From Actinomycetales bacterium (lineage in GTDB: Bacteria; Actinomycetota; Actinomycetes; Actinomycetales; Microbacteriaceae): a stretch of DNA of 64,000 nucleotides. The stretch lies in assembly GCA_017308515.1 (NCBI GenBank), contig JAFKEN010000005.1, positions 62,001 to 126,000 of the forward strand, given 5' to 3'. The translations under genes and the position numbers were made by a program. Each line of letters begins with the position of its first letter. Positions within the stretch are counted from its first letter, which is position 1. The notes under the pieces were generated by a model that saw nothing but the letters and a program-made list of their open reading frames with translations, was not told where the DNA came from and did not search any database. Shown in pieces: positions 51,874 to 60,502 of the stretch.

Positions 51874-52827
51874 TCAGGAGGCCGGGGTGGGCGTGGGGGT
51901 CGGCGTCGGCGTCGCGGTCGCCTCCGACTCGATGGCGTAGCGGTCGCCCGCCGCCTTCACGACGAAGGAGGCGAACTCCTCGGCGGCGAAGTTCTCGGTC
52001 GACAGGAACGGCCGGCCGTCGACGATCACGGTGGGCGTCGAGGTCACGGAGGCGCCGTCGTCGAGGCCCGGCAGAGGGCCCGTGAGGGCGCGGCTCGTGG
52101 CCGCCTGCACCCAGCTGCGGAAGCGCAACGAGTGCACGCACTCGCTCAGGTCGGCGGTGTCGTCGGCGCCGGAGCGGACCGCGAGACTCAGGAGCTCGTC
52201 GTCGGACAGGCCCGGCGTCCCCTCGTCGGGCTGCTCGGCGAACAGCGCCGTGTGGAAGGCGAAGAACGAGTCCGGCGAGGCGTCGGCCACGCAGGCCGCC
52301 GCGTTCGCGGCCCGCAGCGAGTACTGGGTGCCCGCCGACTTGGCGCTGAGCACCGCGATCGGGTGGATCTCGACCGTCGCGGCCCCGGACTCCACCCAGC
52401 GGCGCAGCTGGTCGCCGTTCTCCGACTCGAAGGTCGCGCAGTTCGGGCAGAGGTAGTCGACGTAGAGCCGGATGTCGAGCACGCCGGAGGCGTTCTGGCC
52501 CGACGCCACCGGCTCCTGCTTGGGCTGGAGCGCGGCCGTGCGCACCGCGACGAAGTCCTGCCCGATCTTGATGCCGTCGCTGATCATGTTGGCGGGGCCG
52601 CGCGCCGGGCCGCTCGCCGTGGTCACGAGCACGAGGGCCACCACGCCGAGCAGGGCGACGGTTCCGCCGAGCACGCTGCCCCGGATGATCGTGTCGCGGC
52701 GGCGATCGCGCTTGCGGCGATCCTCGCGCAGCTGGGTCGCGAGTTCGCGGGCGCGTTCGCGCGCGGGACGCTCGTCGACCGGATCGGTGGCGGCGTCGTC
52801 GGGGGGCTGCGGGGTGCTGTCGGACAT
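51874..52827 (-). CDS. DsbA-family thioredoxin-like protein, membrane anchored
   Basis: 317 aa. Cytoplasmic basic N-terminus (REDRRKRDRRRDTIIRG), one membrane helix (about residues 48-70, SVLGGTVALLGVVALVLVTT), then an extracytoplasmic thioredoxin fold of the Thioredoxin_4/DsbA type. The redox site is CPNC in YVDYLCPNCATFE; the cis-Pro is in TSTPTVIVDGRPF. Further Cys (ACVADA, ECVHSL) could form a structural disulfide. It makes or repairs disulfides in exported proteins. The end is a (TP)n tail. A TAATAT -10 box lies about 40 bp upstream on the minus strand. ATG 52827. Confidence 0.9.
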   Translation of the reverse strand: MSDSTPQPPDDAATDPVDERPARERARELATQLREDRRKRDRRRDTIIRGSVLGGTVALLGVVALVLVTTASGPARGPANMISDGIKIGQDFVAVRTAALQPKQEPVASGQNASGVLDIRLYVDYLCPNCATFESENGDQLRRWVESGAATVEIHPIAVLSAKSAGTQYSLRAANAAACVADASPDSFFAFHTALFAEQPDEGTPGLSDDELLSLAVRSGADDTADLSECVHSLRFRSWVQAATSRALTGPLPGLDDGASVTSTPTVIVDGRPFLSTENFAAEEFASFVVKAAGDRYAIESEATATPTPTPTPTPAS

Positions 52828-53098
52828 GGCTCTCGATTCCGGGACGCATGCCCGGGCGGAGTCGATATTAGGCGCGCGCTCCTGTGCGCGGGCCGGACGC
52901 CGGCTGGACGCGCGGTCCGCGCCGGGACCGGCCGGGGATCCCCTCGCCGTCCGCCCGGACCATCCCCCGGCCCTGGCCCCCGCGCGAGGGAGGTGCATAA
53001 TGGTCGAGCGCGTGTCGATGGAGACCCGCCTCGCCCCGCGCATTCCATTCACTACGGATCGTCCGGCACGTACCTGCCGGTGAAGGAGAAGCACACCC

Positions 53099-54205
53099 AT
53101 GGCCACTGTCACGTTCGACAAGGCGACCCGCATCTATCCGGGCTCCACGAAGCCCGCGGTCGACGCCATCGACATCGAGGTCGCCGACGGCGAGTTCCTC
53201 GTGCTCGTCGGCCCCTCCGGCTGCGGCAAGTCGACCACCCTGCGCATGCTCGCCGGCCTCGAAGAGGTCAACGACGGCCACATCTACATCGGCGACCGCG
53301 ACGTCACCGACGTGCCGCCGAAGGACCGCGACATCGCCATGGTCTTCCAGAACTACGCGCTCTACCCGCACATGACGGTCGCCGAGAACATGGGCTTCGC
53401 GCTGAAGATCCAGGGCGTGAACAAGGAGGAGCGTGCGCAGCGCGTCCTCGAGGCCGCCCAGCTGCTCGACCTCGAGCCCTACCTCGGCCGCAAGCCGAAG
53501 GCCCTCTCCGGCGGTCAGCGCCAGCGCGTCGCGATGGGCCGCGCGATCGTGCGCCAGCCCCAGGTCTTCCTCATGGACGAGCCGCTGTCGAACCTCGACG
53601 CGAAGCTGCGCGTGCAGACCCGCACCCAGATCGCGAGCCTGCAGCGCCGTCTCGGCGTCACCACCGTCTACGTCACGCACGACCAGACCGAGGCGCTCAC
53701 CATGGGCGACCGCATCGCGGTGCTCAAGGACGGTGTGCTGCAGCAGGTCGGCACCCCGCGCGACCTGTACGAGTCGCCCAGCAACGTGTTCGTCGCGGGC
53801 TTCATCGGCAGCCCGGCCATGAACCTCTTCACGACCAAGATCGTCTCCGACGGACTGCAGTTCGGCACCGGCGTCGCGAAGGTCGACCGCGATGTCGTGG
53901 CCTCGGCCACCGGCGGCACCGCGACCGTCGGCATCCGCCCCGAGGACCTGCAGATCAAGTCCTCGGGCGAGGGGCTGCCGGTCGAGGTCGACGTCGTCGA
54001 GGAGCTCGGCGCCGACGGCTACCTCTACGGTCACGCGGAGGTCGACGGCCAGCGCGTCGACATCGTCGCGCGCGTCGACGGCCGCAAGCACCCCAACGCC
54101 GGCGAGAAGATCGTCGTCACCCCGGTGCCGCAGCACGTGCACGCCTTCGACTCGGAGTCGGGCGAGCGCCTGACCAAGCCGGTGAGCGCTCCCGCGGGCG
54201 TCTGA
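53099..54205 (+). CDS. msiK: Multi-sugar ABC transporter ATP-binding protein, MsiK/UgpC type
   Basis: 368 aa ATPase. Walker A VGPSGCGKSTTLRMLAG (about residues 37-53), Q-loop VFQNYALYPHMTV, signature LSGGQRQRVAMGRAI (about 138-152), Walker B VFLMDEPLSNLDAKLR and H-loop YVTHDQTEA are complete. The C-terminal regulatory MOBE/TOBE domain (VGIRPEDLQI onward) is that of shared sugar ATPases such as Streptomyces MsiK. It stands alone with a strong ribosome site (GAAGGAG), which fits an ATPase that serves many sugar permeases, among them the ATPase-less operon at 23.6-26.7 kb. Confidence 0.92.
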   Translation: MATVTFDKATRIYPGSTKPAVDAIDIEVADGEFLVLVGPSGCGKSTTLRMLAGLEEVNDGHIYIGDRDVTDVPPKDRDIAMVFQNYALYPHMTVAENMGFALKIQGVNKEERAQRVLEAAQLLDLEPYLGRKPKALSGGQRQRVAMGRAIVRQPQVFLMDEPLSNLDAKLRVQTRTQIASLQRRLGVTTVYVTHDQTEALTMGDRIAVLKDGVLQQVGTPRDLYESPSNVFVAGFIGSPAMNLFTTKIVSDGLQFGTGVAKVDRDVVASATGGTATVGIRPEDLQIKSSGEGLPVEVDVVEELGADGYLYGHAEVDGQRVDIVARVDGRKHPNAGEKIVVTPVPQHVHAFDSESGERLTKPVSAPAGV

Positions 54206-54218
54206 GCCGCACGAAGTC

Positions 54219-54256
54219 CGACGACGCCGCGTCCCCTCGGGGGCGCGGCGTCGTCG
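54219..54256 (+). terminator. Large stem-loop after msiK
   Basis: CGACGACGCCGCG pairs with CGCGGCGTCGTCG, and the stem continues through T-G and four C-G pairs to a 2- to 4-nt loop. It starts 14 bp after the msiK stop. No T-tract. Confidence 0.7.
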
Positions 54257-54315
54257 CGTCCGGGCTCGACGTCCGGGCTGGTCGTGCGGGCGGGGGCGCT
54301 CGCTAGGCTCGGGGC

Positions 54316-55620
54316 ATGGCGCTGTCGATCACGTCGGCGATCCCCGATCCGGACCTGCTCGACCTGCCCTGGAACCTGCCGCTCGACCTCTGGCCCGAGT
54401 CGACGATCGTCGCGCTGCCCAAGGGCATCTCGCGCCACCTCGTGCGCTTCGTCAACCTCGCGGGTTACGTCGTCGCGATCAAGGAGACGACCGCCGAGCT
54501 GGCCCGGCAGGAGTACGACATGCTGCGTTCGCTGCAGCGGCTCGAGATCCCCTGCGTCGAACCGGTGGCCGTGGTCACCGACCGGGTCGCCGAGGACGGC
54601 GAGGCGCTCGCCCCCGCCCTCGTCACCCGGCACCTGCGCTTCTCGCTGCCCTACCGGGCGCTGTACTCGCAGGCGCTGCGCCCCGACACCGCCACCCGCC
54701 TCGTCGACGCGCTCGCCGTGCTGCTCGCCCGCCTGCACATCGGCGGCTTCTTCTGGGGCGACGTCTCGCTGTCGAACACCCTGTTCCGCCGCGACGCGGG
54801 CGCCTTCGCCGCGTACCTCGTGGATGCCGAGACCGGCAAGCTCTACGACCAGGGCCTCTCCACGGGGCAACGCGAGAACGACCTCGAGATCGGGCGGGTG
54901 AACATCGCCGGCGAGCTGCTCGACCTCCAGGCCGGAGGCCGGCTCGACGAGGACGTCGACCCGGTCGCGGTCGCCGACGGCATCGTCGCCGCCTACCGGC
55001 AGCTGTGGACGACGCTGACCGAGACCGAGACCTTCCCCGAAGCGGAGCGCTGGCGCATCGCGAAGCGCGTCGAGCGGCTCAACGACCTCGGCTTCGATAT
55101 CGAGGAGCTCTCGATCAGCCGCACCGAGGACGGCGCCAAGGTCGTCATCCAGCCCAAGGTGGTGGATGCGGGGCATCACTCCCGCCGCCTGCTGCGGCTC
55201 ACCGGCCTCGACGCCGGCGAGAACCAGGCGCGCCGTCTGCTCAACGACCTCGACGCCTACCGCGCGACCGGCGGACGCGAGGCGCTCGACGAGGAGCAGG
55301 TCGCGCACGAGTGGCTCGCGAAGGTCTTCGAACCGGTCGTGCGCGCGATCCCCCGCGAGCTGCGCGGCAAGCTCGAGCCGGCGGAGGTCTTCCACCAGCT
55401 GCTCGAGCACCGCTGGTACCTCTCGCAGAAGGAGGGGCGCAGCGTTCCCCTCGCGGAAGCGCTCACGGCCTACATCGAGGACGTCCTGCGCCACCGCCGT
55501 GACGAGATCACGATGGTCAACCCGCCGACCGCGACGCTCACCGTCCCGGTCGGGGTGATCGGCCCGTCCTCGCCGCTGCCGGGCGCGGACGACGAGGAGG
55601 ACTGGCGCGCGAAGGTCTGA
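54316..55620 (+). CDS. DUF4032 protein with lipopolysaccharide-kinase-like N-terminal domain
   Basis: 434 aa. The N-terminal part resembles a kinase fold: VRFVNLAGYVVAIKETTAEL (beta strand with Lys, about residue 59) and HIGGFFWGDVSLSNTLFRRD (about 142-161), which looks like a catalytic loop (H-x-G-x4-D-x4-N), followed by VDAETGK in the place of the metal-binding D-x-E/G segment. The C-terminal half is the DUF4032 domain (RWRIAKRVERLNDLGFDIEEL, WYLSQKEGRSVPLAEALTAYIEDVL). The pair is an actinobacterial combination; its substrate is unknown. ATG 54316 is 6 nt after TAGGCT (54304-54309), so leaderless. Convergent with the E2 gene, 6 bp apart. Confidence 0.85.
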   Translation: MALSITSAIPDPDLLDLPWNLPLDLWPESTIVALPKGISRHLVRFVNLAGYVVAIKETTAELARQEYDMLRSLQRLEIPCVEPVAVVTDRVAEDGEALAPALVTRHLRFSLPYRALYSQALRPDTATRLVDALAVLLARLHIGGFFWGDVSLSNTLFRRDAGAFAAYLVDAETGKLYDQGLSTGQRENDLEIGRVNIAGELLDLQAGGRLDEDVDPVAVADGIVAAYRQLWTTLTETETFPEAERWRIAKRVERLNDLGFDIEELSISRTEDGAKVVIQPKVVDAGHHSRRLLRLTGLDAGENQARRLLNDLDAYRATGGREALDEEQVAHEWLAKVFEPVVRAIPRELRGKLEPAEVFHQLLEHRWYLSQKEGRSVPLAEALTAYIEDVLRHRRDEITMVNPPTATLTVPVGVIGPSSPLPGADDEEDWRAKV

Positions 55621-55626
55621 GCGGGC

Positions 55627-56940
55627 TCAGATCAGCATGCCGAGCGGCTGCTCGATGCGCGCGCGGAAGGCCGCCATCCACTGCGCGGCGACCGCCCCGT
55701 CGATCACGCGATGATCGGCGCTCAGCGTCACCGTCATCACCTGACCGACCGCGAGCTCCCCGTCGACCACGACCGGGCGCGCCGAGGCCGCCCCGACCGC
55801 GAGGATGCCCGACTGCGGCGGGTTGAGGATCGCCGAGAACTCGTCGACGCCGTACATGCCGAGGTTGGAGATCGAGAAGGAGCCGCCCTCGAGCTCGTGC
55901 TGCTGCAGCCGACCGGCGCGGGCGCGTTCGGCGATCTCCGCCGCCGCGGCCGAGAGCTCGCCGAGGCTCAGGCGGTCGACGCCGCGCAGCACGGGCGTGA
56001 CCAGGCCGTCGTCGAGCGCGACGGCGAGCGCGAGATCCACGCCCGAGAAGCGGTGGATCGCGTCGCCCGCCCAGATCGCGTTCGCCGCCGGCACCTCGAC
56101 GAGTGCACCGGCGACCGCCTTGACGACGAGGTCGTTGACCGAGATGCGCCGCGGAGCCGTGGTGTTGATCCGGGCGCGCAACTCGAGCAGCTCGTCGACG
56201 CGCAGATGCGCGGTGACGTAGAAGTGCGGCACCGTCGTCTTGCTCTCGGTGAGCCGCCGGGCGATCGCGCGGCGCATGCCGGTGAGCGCGACGACCTCGA
56301 CCTCGCTCGGGGCGCCGGCCGCGCGCGGTGCGCCCGCGGCGGGTGCCGGGGATGCGGCGGGCGCGGCGGCCGGAGCCTTCTCCAGGTCGCGGCGCACGAT
56401 GCGCCCGCCGGGCCCGGTGCCGACGAGCGCGGCGAGGTCGATGCCGCGCTCGCGCGCGAGGCGGCGCACGATCGGGCTCGCGAAGCGCCGGGAGCCCTCG
56501 GGGGCGTCCCCCTCGGGGCGCGAGTCCCCGGGAGCCGCAGGCGCCACCTCCTCCGACTCCCGGGGAAGCGGAGCGGCGGCCGGCGCCGGCGCGGCGTTCG
56601 ACGCGGCGGGCGTCCCGGCCGCGGTCGCCGCCGGCGCGGGCGCCGCGGCGGAGGATCCGCCGGCCGCGGCGAGCGCGGCGTCGACCGCCGCGTCGTCGTC
56701 GCCCTCGGCGGCGATGACCGCGATCGGCGTGCCGACCGGCAGGTTGTCGCCCTCGCTCGCGACGAGCCGCGCGAGAGTTCCCGCGGTCTCGGCGGCGTAC
56801 TCGACGACCGCCTTCTCGGTCTCGATCTCGACGATCGGATCGCCGACCGCGACGGCGTCGCCGACGCCCCGCAGCCAGGTCTGGATCGCCGCCTCGGTCA
56901 CGCCCGCGAGCGCGGCCGGCATGCGCACCACCTCGGCCAT
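55627..56940 (-). CDS. 2-oxo acid dehydrogenase E2 (dihydrolipoyl acyltransferase)
   Basis: 437 aa. Lipoyl domain at residues 1-78 with the lipoyl Lys K43 in VEIETEKAVVEY; a long Ala/Pro linker; a peripheral-subunit-binding domain (about 168-203, ASPIVRRLARERGIDLAALVG); and the catalytic core with the active-site HRVIDGA (H and D of HxxxDG). It transfers the acyl group from E1 to CoA. ATG 56940 overlaps the E1 stop by 1 bp. The E3 gene is not in the window. The acyl substrate cannot be fixed; acetoin-, pyruvate- and branched-chain-type complexes look alike. Confidence 0.93.
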   Translation of the reverse strand: MAEVVRMPAALAGVTEAAIQTWLRGVGDAVAVGDPIVEIETEKAVVEYAAETAGTLARLVASEGDNLPVGTPIAVIAAEGDDDAAVDAALAAAGGSSAAAPAPAATAAGTPAASNAAPAPAAAPLPRESEEVAPAAPGDSRPEGDAPEGSRRFASPIVRRLARERGIDLAALVGTGPGGRIVRRDLEKAPAAAPAASPAPAAGAPRAAGAPSEVEVVALTGMRRAIARRLTESKTTVPHFYVTAHLRVDELLELRARINTTAPRRISVNDLVVKAVAGALVEVPAANAIWAGDAIHRFSGVDLALAVALDDGLVTPVLRGVDRLSLGELSAAAAEIAERARAGRLQQHELEGGSFSISNLGMYGVDEFSAILNPPQSGILAVGAASARPVVVDGELAVGQVMTVTLSADHRVIDGAVAAQWMAAFRARIEQPLGMLI

Positions 56941-59126
56941 CAGCGCGACCCCATCCCCTGGCGGATCCGCTCGAGACCCGCGACGACCTCCTCGGTGCGG
57001 GCGATCGCGGCCCGCTCGAGAACTCTCGAGATGCTCGGGCTCGCCTCCGAGCCGGTCACCCGCTGCACCGGCTGGTCGAGCCAGTCGAACAGGCGGCGCT
57101 GGATCTCGTCGGCGAGCCACCCGCCGTACGAGGTGCCCTGCGCGCCCTGCTCGACGATCAGCACGGCATTGGTCTTCTTCACGCTCGCCTCGATCGTCGG
57201 CCAGTCGATCGACGCGCGGTCGAGCCAGCGCAGGTCGACGAGCTCGGCGTCGACGCCGGTCTGCTCGATCGCCTCGGCGGCGTGCTTCACCATCGAGAGA
57301 TAGGAGAGGACGGTCACCTCCGAGCCCTCGCGGCGCACCGCCGCGGAGCCGGGCGGGATGATGTAGTCGAGATCGCCCTCGGGCACGCGGTCGGCGGTGC
57401 CGTAGAGATCCACGTGCTCGATGACGAGCACCGGGTCCTGCAGGGCGAGGGCGGCGTTCATGAGACCCACGTAGTCGGCGGCGGTGGAGGCCGCCGCGAT
57501 GCGCCAGCCGGGGCTCGTCGCGAAGATGCCGGCGGGATCCATGAGGTGCTGCGAGCCGTAGCCGGAGCCCATCGCGACCTTGGTGCGCAGCACGAGCGGC
57601 ACCGGGTTGTCGCCGCCGAACATGTGCCGCGCCTTGCCGATCTGGTTGAAGACCTGGTCCGCGGCGACCCACATGAAGTCGGGGTACATGAACTCGACCA
57701 CCGGCCGGAAGCGCCCGTCGAGCGCCATACCGCCGGCGAGACCGGTGAAGGCGTTCTCGCTGATCGGGGTGCCCAGCACGCGGTCGGGGTACTTCGCGGC
57801 GAGTCCCTTGGTCGCACCGTTGGTGCCGCCGCCGAGGCGGTGCACGTCCTCGCCGAGCACGACGATGCGCTCGTCCTGCTCCATGCGGCGATCCATGACG
57901 CCCGAGACCGCCTCGACGAACTTCAGCTCGCGCCAGCCGCCCCCGTGCTGCGCGGGCTCGGCGGCCTCGAGCGGCTCGAGCTCGCTCCCGTCGCCGCGGA
58001 TGCCGACGTCGACGAAGCCGGGGTCGGGCCAGAGCTCGGGTCGGATGCGGCGCCGACCGGCCGACTCGGGGTCGGCTTCCAGCAGCTCGCCGACCGCGCG
58101 GCGCATCGCCTCTTGGGCCTGCTCCCGGACACCGGCGACGACGGCGTCGTCGAGATGGCCCAGCGCGAGCATCTCGCTCGCGACCCGCTCGAGCGGATCG
58201 CGGGCGCGCCACTGCCCCTCCTCCTCCTTGGTGCGATAGCCGAAGGCGCTTCCGGGGTAGGGGCCGTTCTGATGGAAGAAGCGGTAGACCTCCGCCTCGA
58301 TGACCGCCGGGCCCTCCCCCGAACGCATCCGATCGAGCGCCCGCTCGGTCGCGAGATGCACGGCCAGCGGGTCCATCCCGTCGACGCGCCAGGACGGGAT
58401 CGAGAAGCCCTGGCCACGCACGGAGAAGCGAGGGTCGGCACTGATCTCGTCCGAGCGCGTCGCGACCGCATAGAGGTTGTTCTCGATGAAGTAGGCGACC
58501 GGCAGCTGCCAGGTGGCGGCGAGGTTGAGCGACTCGAGGAAGGAGCCGATCTGGCTCGCCCCGTCGCCGAGGTAGTTGATCGTGACGTCTCCCCCGCCGG
58601 AGCGCCGCTGGGACCAGGCGTTGCCGGCCGCCATCGCGGCGCCGCCGCCGACGATCGCGTTGGTGCCGAGCGCGCCGGCCTCGAACCACTGCAGGTGCAT
58701 GGACCCGCCCCGGCCGCGGCAGTAGCCCTGCGCGAGGCCGAGGATCTCGGCGAGGGTGCGCTGCAGCACCTCCTGGATCGCGGGGGTCACGAGCGCGCCG
58801 AGGTCGAGATGCGGGCCCGCGACGTGCGTGAGCGCCTTGGCGAGGAACTGGTGGTGCCCGCGGTGCGATCCGTTGACCGCGTCGGAGGAGCGCAGTCCGA
58901 TGATCGACCCCACGGCGCCGCCCTCCTGCCCGATGCTGGAGTGGGCGGGGCCGTGCACGAGGTTCTCGCCCGCGAGTTCGAGGACGGTCTCCTCGAAGGC
59001 ACGGATCAGGTGGAGCTGCCCGAGCATGCCGGCGAGCAGCGCCGGATCGGCGGCCTTCCAGTCGGCCGCGGTCGTCGCCAGCTGGATCCAGTCGACCCCG
59101 GTCTCGAGTCGTCGCGTTCTCGGCAT
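56940..59126 (-). CDS. 2-oxo acid dehydrogenase E1, alpha and beta fused
   Basis: 728 aa, TPP-dependent decarboxylase with both E1 chains in one polypeptide. Alpha part (about residues 20-370): GRGGSMHLQWFEAGALGTNA, TPP motif GDGASQIG to IENNLYAVAT, and phosphorylation-loop-like GYRTKEEEGQW. Beta part (about 405-728): VMDRRMEQDERIVVLGEDVH, ENAFTGLAGGMALDGRFRPV and LIVEQGAQGTSYGGWLADEI. In most bacteria alpha and beta are separate genes. ATG 59126 follows GAGGGAAG. First gene of the operon with E2, divergent from the VOC/GntR genes, with operator-like repeats in between. Confidence 0.92.
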   Translation of the reverse strand: MPRTRRLETGVDWIQLATTAADWKAADPALLAGMLGQLHLIRAFEETVLELAGENLVHGPAHSSIGQEGGAVGSIIGLRSSDAVNGSHRGHHQFLAKALTHVAGPHLDLGALVTPAIQEVLQRTLAEILGLAQGYCRGRGGSMHLQWFEAGALGTNAIVGGGAAMAAGNAWSQRRSGGGDVTINYLGDGASQIGSFLESLNLAATWQLPVAYFIENNLYAVATRSDEISADPRFSVRGQGFSIPSWRVDGMDPLAVHLATERALDRMRSGEGPAVIEAEVYRFFHQNGPYPGSAFGYRTKEEEGQWRARDPLERVASEMLALGHLDDAVVAGVREQAQEAMRRAVGELLEADPESAGRRRIRPELWPDPGFVDVGIRGDGSELEPLEAAEPAQHGGGWRELKFVEAVSGVMDRRMEQDERIVVLGEDVHRLGGGTNGATKGLAAKYPDRVLGTPISENAFTGLAGGMALDGRFRPVVEFMYPDFMWVAADQVFNQIGKARHMFGGDNPVPLVLRTKVAMGSGYGSQHLMDPAGIFATSPGWRIAAASTAADYVGLMNAALALQDPVLVIEHVDLYGTADRVPEGDLDYIIPPGSAAVRREGSEVTVLSYLSMVKHAAEAIEQTGVDAELVDLRWLDRASIDWPTIEASVKKTNAVLIVEQGAQGTSYGGWLADEIQRRLFDWLDQPVQRVTGSEASPSISRVLERAAIARTEEVVAGLERIRQGMGSR

Positions 59127-59187
59127 CGTCGCCACTTCCCTCGCGCGGTGCGGCCTCGGCCGCTCTTGCGCCCGACGGTAGCCCATG

Positions 59188-59260
59188 ATTGAATCCAATC
59201 GCAAGGCCAGAACCCGGAATTGTCGTGCTCGGCTCCCGGAAGACCGGCCGTTTGGATCCA
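59188..59260. promoter_or_regulatory. Two operator-like repeats in divergent catabolic promoter
   Basis: ATTGAATCCAAT (59188-59199; minus strand ATTGGATTCAAT) and TTTGGATCCATTG (59251-59263) share the core TTGGATNCA and are each close to palindromic (TGGATCCA is perfect). Centres are about 63 bp apart, six helical turns. The GntR protein encoded at 59804 is the best candidate to bind them and control both directions. Confidence 0.5.
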
Positions 59261-59279
59261 TTGTGACGAGGAGGTCGTC

Positions 59280-59807
59280 GTGGCACCGCTCCCCGGACTG
59301 CACGGCGTCGACCACATCGGGATCAACGTCCCCGACCTCGATGCCGCCGAGGAGTTCCTCGTCGACGTGCTCGGCGCCGTGCACGTCTACACGCTGGGCG
59401 CGAAGCGCGCCGACGACGACTGGATGACCGTGCAGCTGGGCGTCCACCCCCGCACGGTCATCACCGAGATCCGCTTCTACCGGCTCGGCAACGGCAGCAA
59501 CCTCGAGGTGTTCCACTACGACGCCGCGGACGATCAGGCACCGCCTCCGCGCAACAGCGACCTCGGCGGGCACCACCTCGCGCTCTACGTCGACGACCTC
59601 GACGCCGCCGAGCGCTATCTGCGCGAGAAGGGCGTCGAGGTCATGGGATCCCCGGTCGCGAGCGCGGGAGCCTCGGCCGGGCAGCGCTGGCTCTACTTCC
59701 GGGCTCCCTGGGGCCTCCAGTTCGAACTGGTGAGCTTCCCCGAGGGGAAGGCCTACGAGACCGGCGCACCGGTGCGGCTGTGGCATCCCGCGAGGCCGGG
59801 CGAATGA
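59280..59807 (+). CDS. VOC-family (glyoxalase/dioxygenase fold) protein
   Basis: 175 aa with two beta-alpha-beta-beta-beta modules: GVDHIGINVPDLDAAEEFLV (about residues 10-29) and GGHHLALYVDDLDAAERYLR (about 92-111). Metal-ligand positions H12, E/H in the second module and E near the end (LQFELVSFPEG) are present. These proteins isomerise or cleave small metabolites. GTG 59280 has GAGGAGG at good spacing. GntR gene starts within its stop (ATGA), so they form one transcript with a shared task in the catabolic cluster. Confidence 0.88.
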   Translation: MAPLPGLHGVDHIGINVPDLDAAEEFLVDVLGAVHVYTLGAKRADDDWMTVQLGVHPRTVITEIRFYRLGNGSNLEVFHYDAADDQAPPPRNSDLGGHHLALYVDDLDAAERYLREKGVEVMGSPVASAGASAGQRWLYFRAPWGLQFELVSFPEGKAYETGAPVRLWHPARPGE

Positions 59808-60481
59808 CGAACTCCGCGCTGGGCGCGCCACCGGCGCTCGAGGGGCACGGCGCCGCCGGAGCCCGGGTCGCGAGCGTGCTGCGCGACGCGATCCTCGCCG
59901 GGGAGTACGGGCCCGGCGACCGGATCCGCCAGGAGGACCTCGCCGTCCGGCTGGGCGCGAGCCGCGTCCCCGTCCGGGAAGCACTGCGTCGGCTCGAGTC
60001 CGAGGGGCTCGTGACGCTCGTCGCCAACACCGGCGCGTGGGTCTCACGGCTCAGCCTCGCCGACTGCGAGGAGCTCTACCAGGTGCGCGAGCGCCTGGAG
60101 CCGCTCCTGCTGCGCATGAACCTGCCGGCGCTGGACGCCGAGGACGTCACCCGGCTCGGCGAGCTCGCCGAGCGGATGGAGCGCTCGCGCGACGTCGAGG
60201 AGTTCCTGCAGCTCGACCGCGAGTTCCACCTCTCGTGCTACCGGATCGAGACCGAGATGCTCGGCGAGACCGTCGTGCGCCTCTGGAACCGCACCCACCA
60301 CTACCGACGGGCCTTCACGCGCGTGTTCCGCGCGGAGGGCGATCGCAGCGTCCACCACGAGCACCACCTGCTCGTCCACGCGATCGAACGCGGCGACGCC
60401 GACGAGGCCGAACGCGTGCTCACGTCCCACATCCGCCGAACCCGACTCGAGCTGAGTCGGCACCCCGAGGTCTTCGCGTAG
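59804..60481 (+). CDS. GntR-family regulator, FCD type
   Basis: 225 aa. GntR winged helix (about residues 20-85): LRDAILAGEYGPGDRIRQED, LAVRLGASRVPVREALRRLE, GLVTLVANTGAWV. The helical FCD effector domain follows, with its metal-type Asp/His pattern (FLQLDREFHLSCYRI, HHEHHLLVHAIERGDAD). FCD regulators usually respond to organic acids. It probably controls the divergent E1/E2 operon and its own genes through the TTGGATNCA sites. ATG 59804 overlaps the VOC stop by 4 bp. Confidence 0.93.
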   Translation: MTNSALGAPPALEGHGAAGARVASVLRDAILAGEYGPGDRIRQEDLAVRLGASRVPVREALRRLESEGLVTLVANTGAWVSRLSLADCEELYQVRERLEPLLLRMNLPALDAEDVTRLGELAERMERSRDVEEFLQLDREFHLSCYRIETEMLGETVVRLWNRTHHYRRAFTRVFRAEGDRSVHHEHHLLVHAIERGDADEAERVLTSHIRRTRLELSRHPEVFA

Positions 60482-60502
60482 ACCCTCCGAGGAAGGACCC
60501 CC

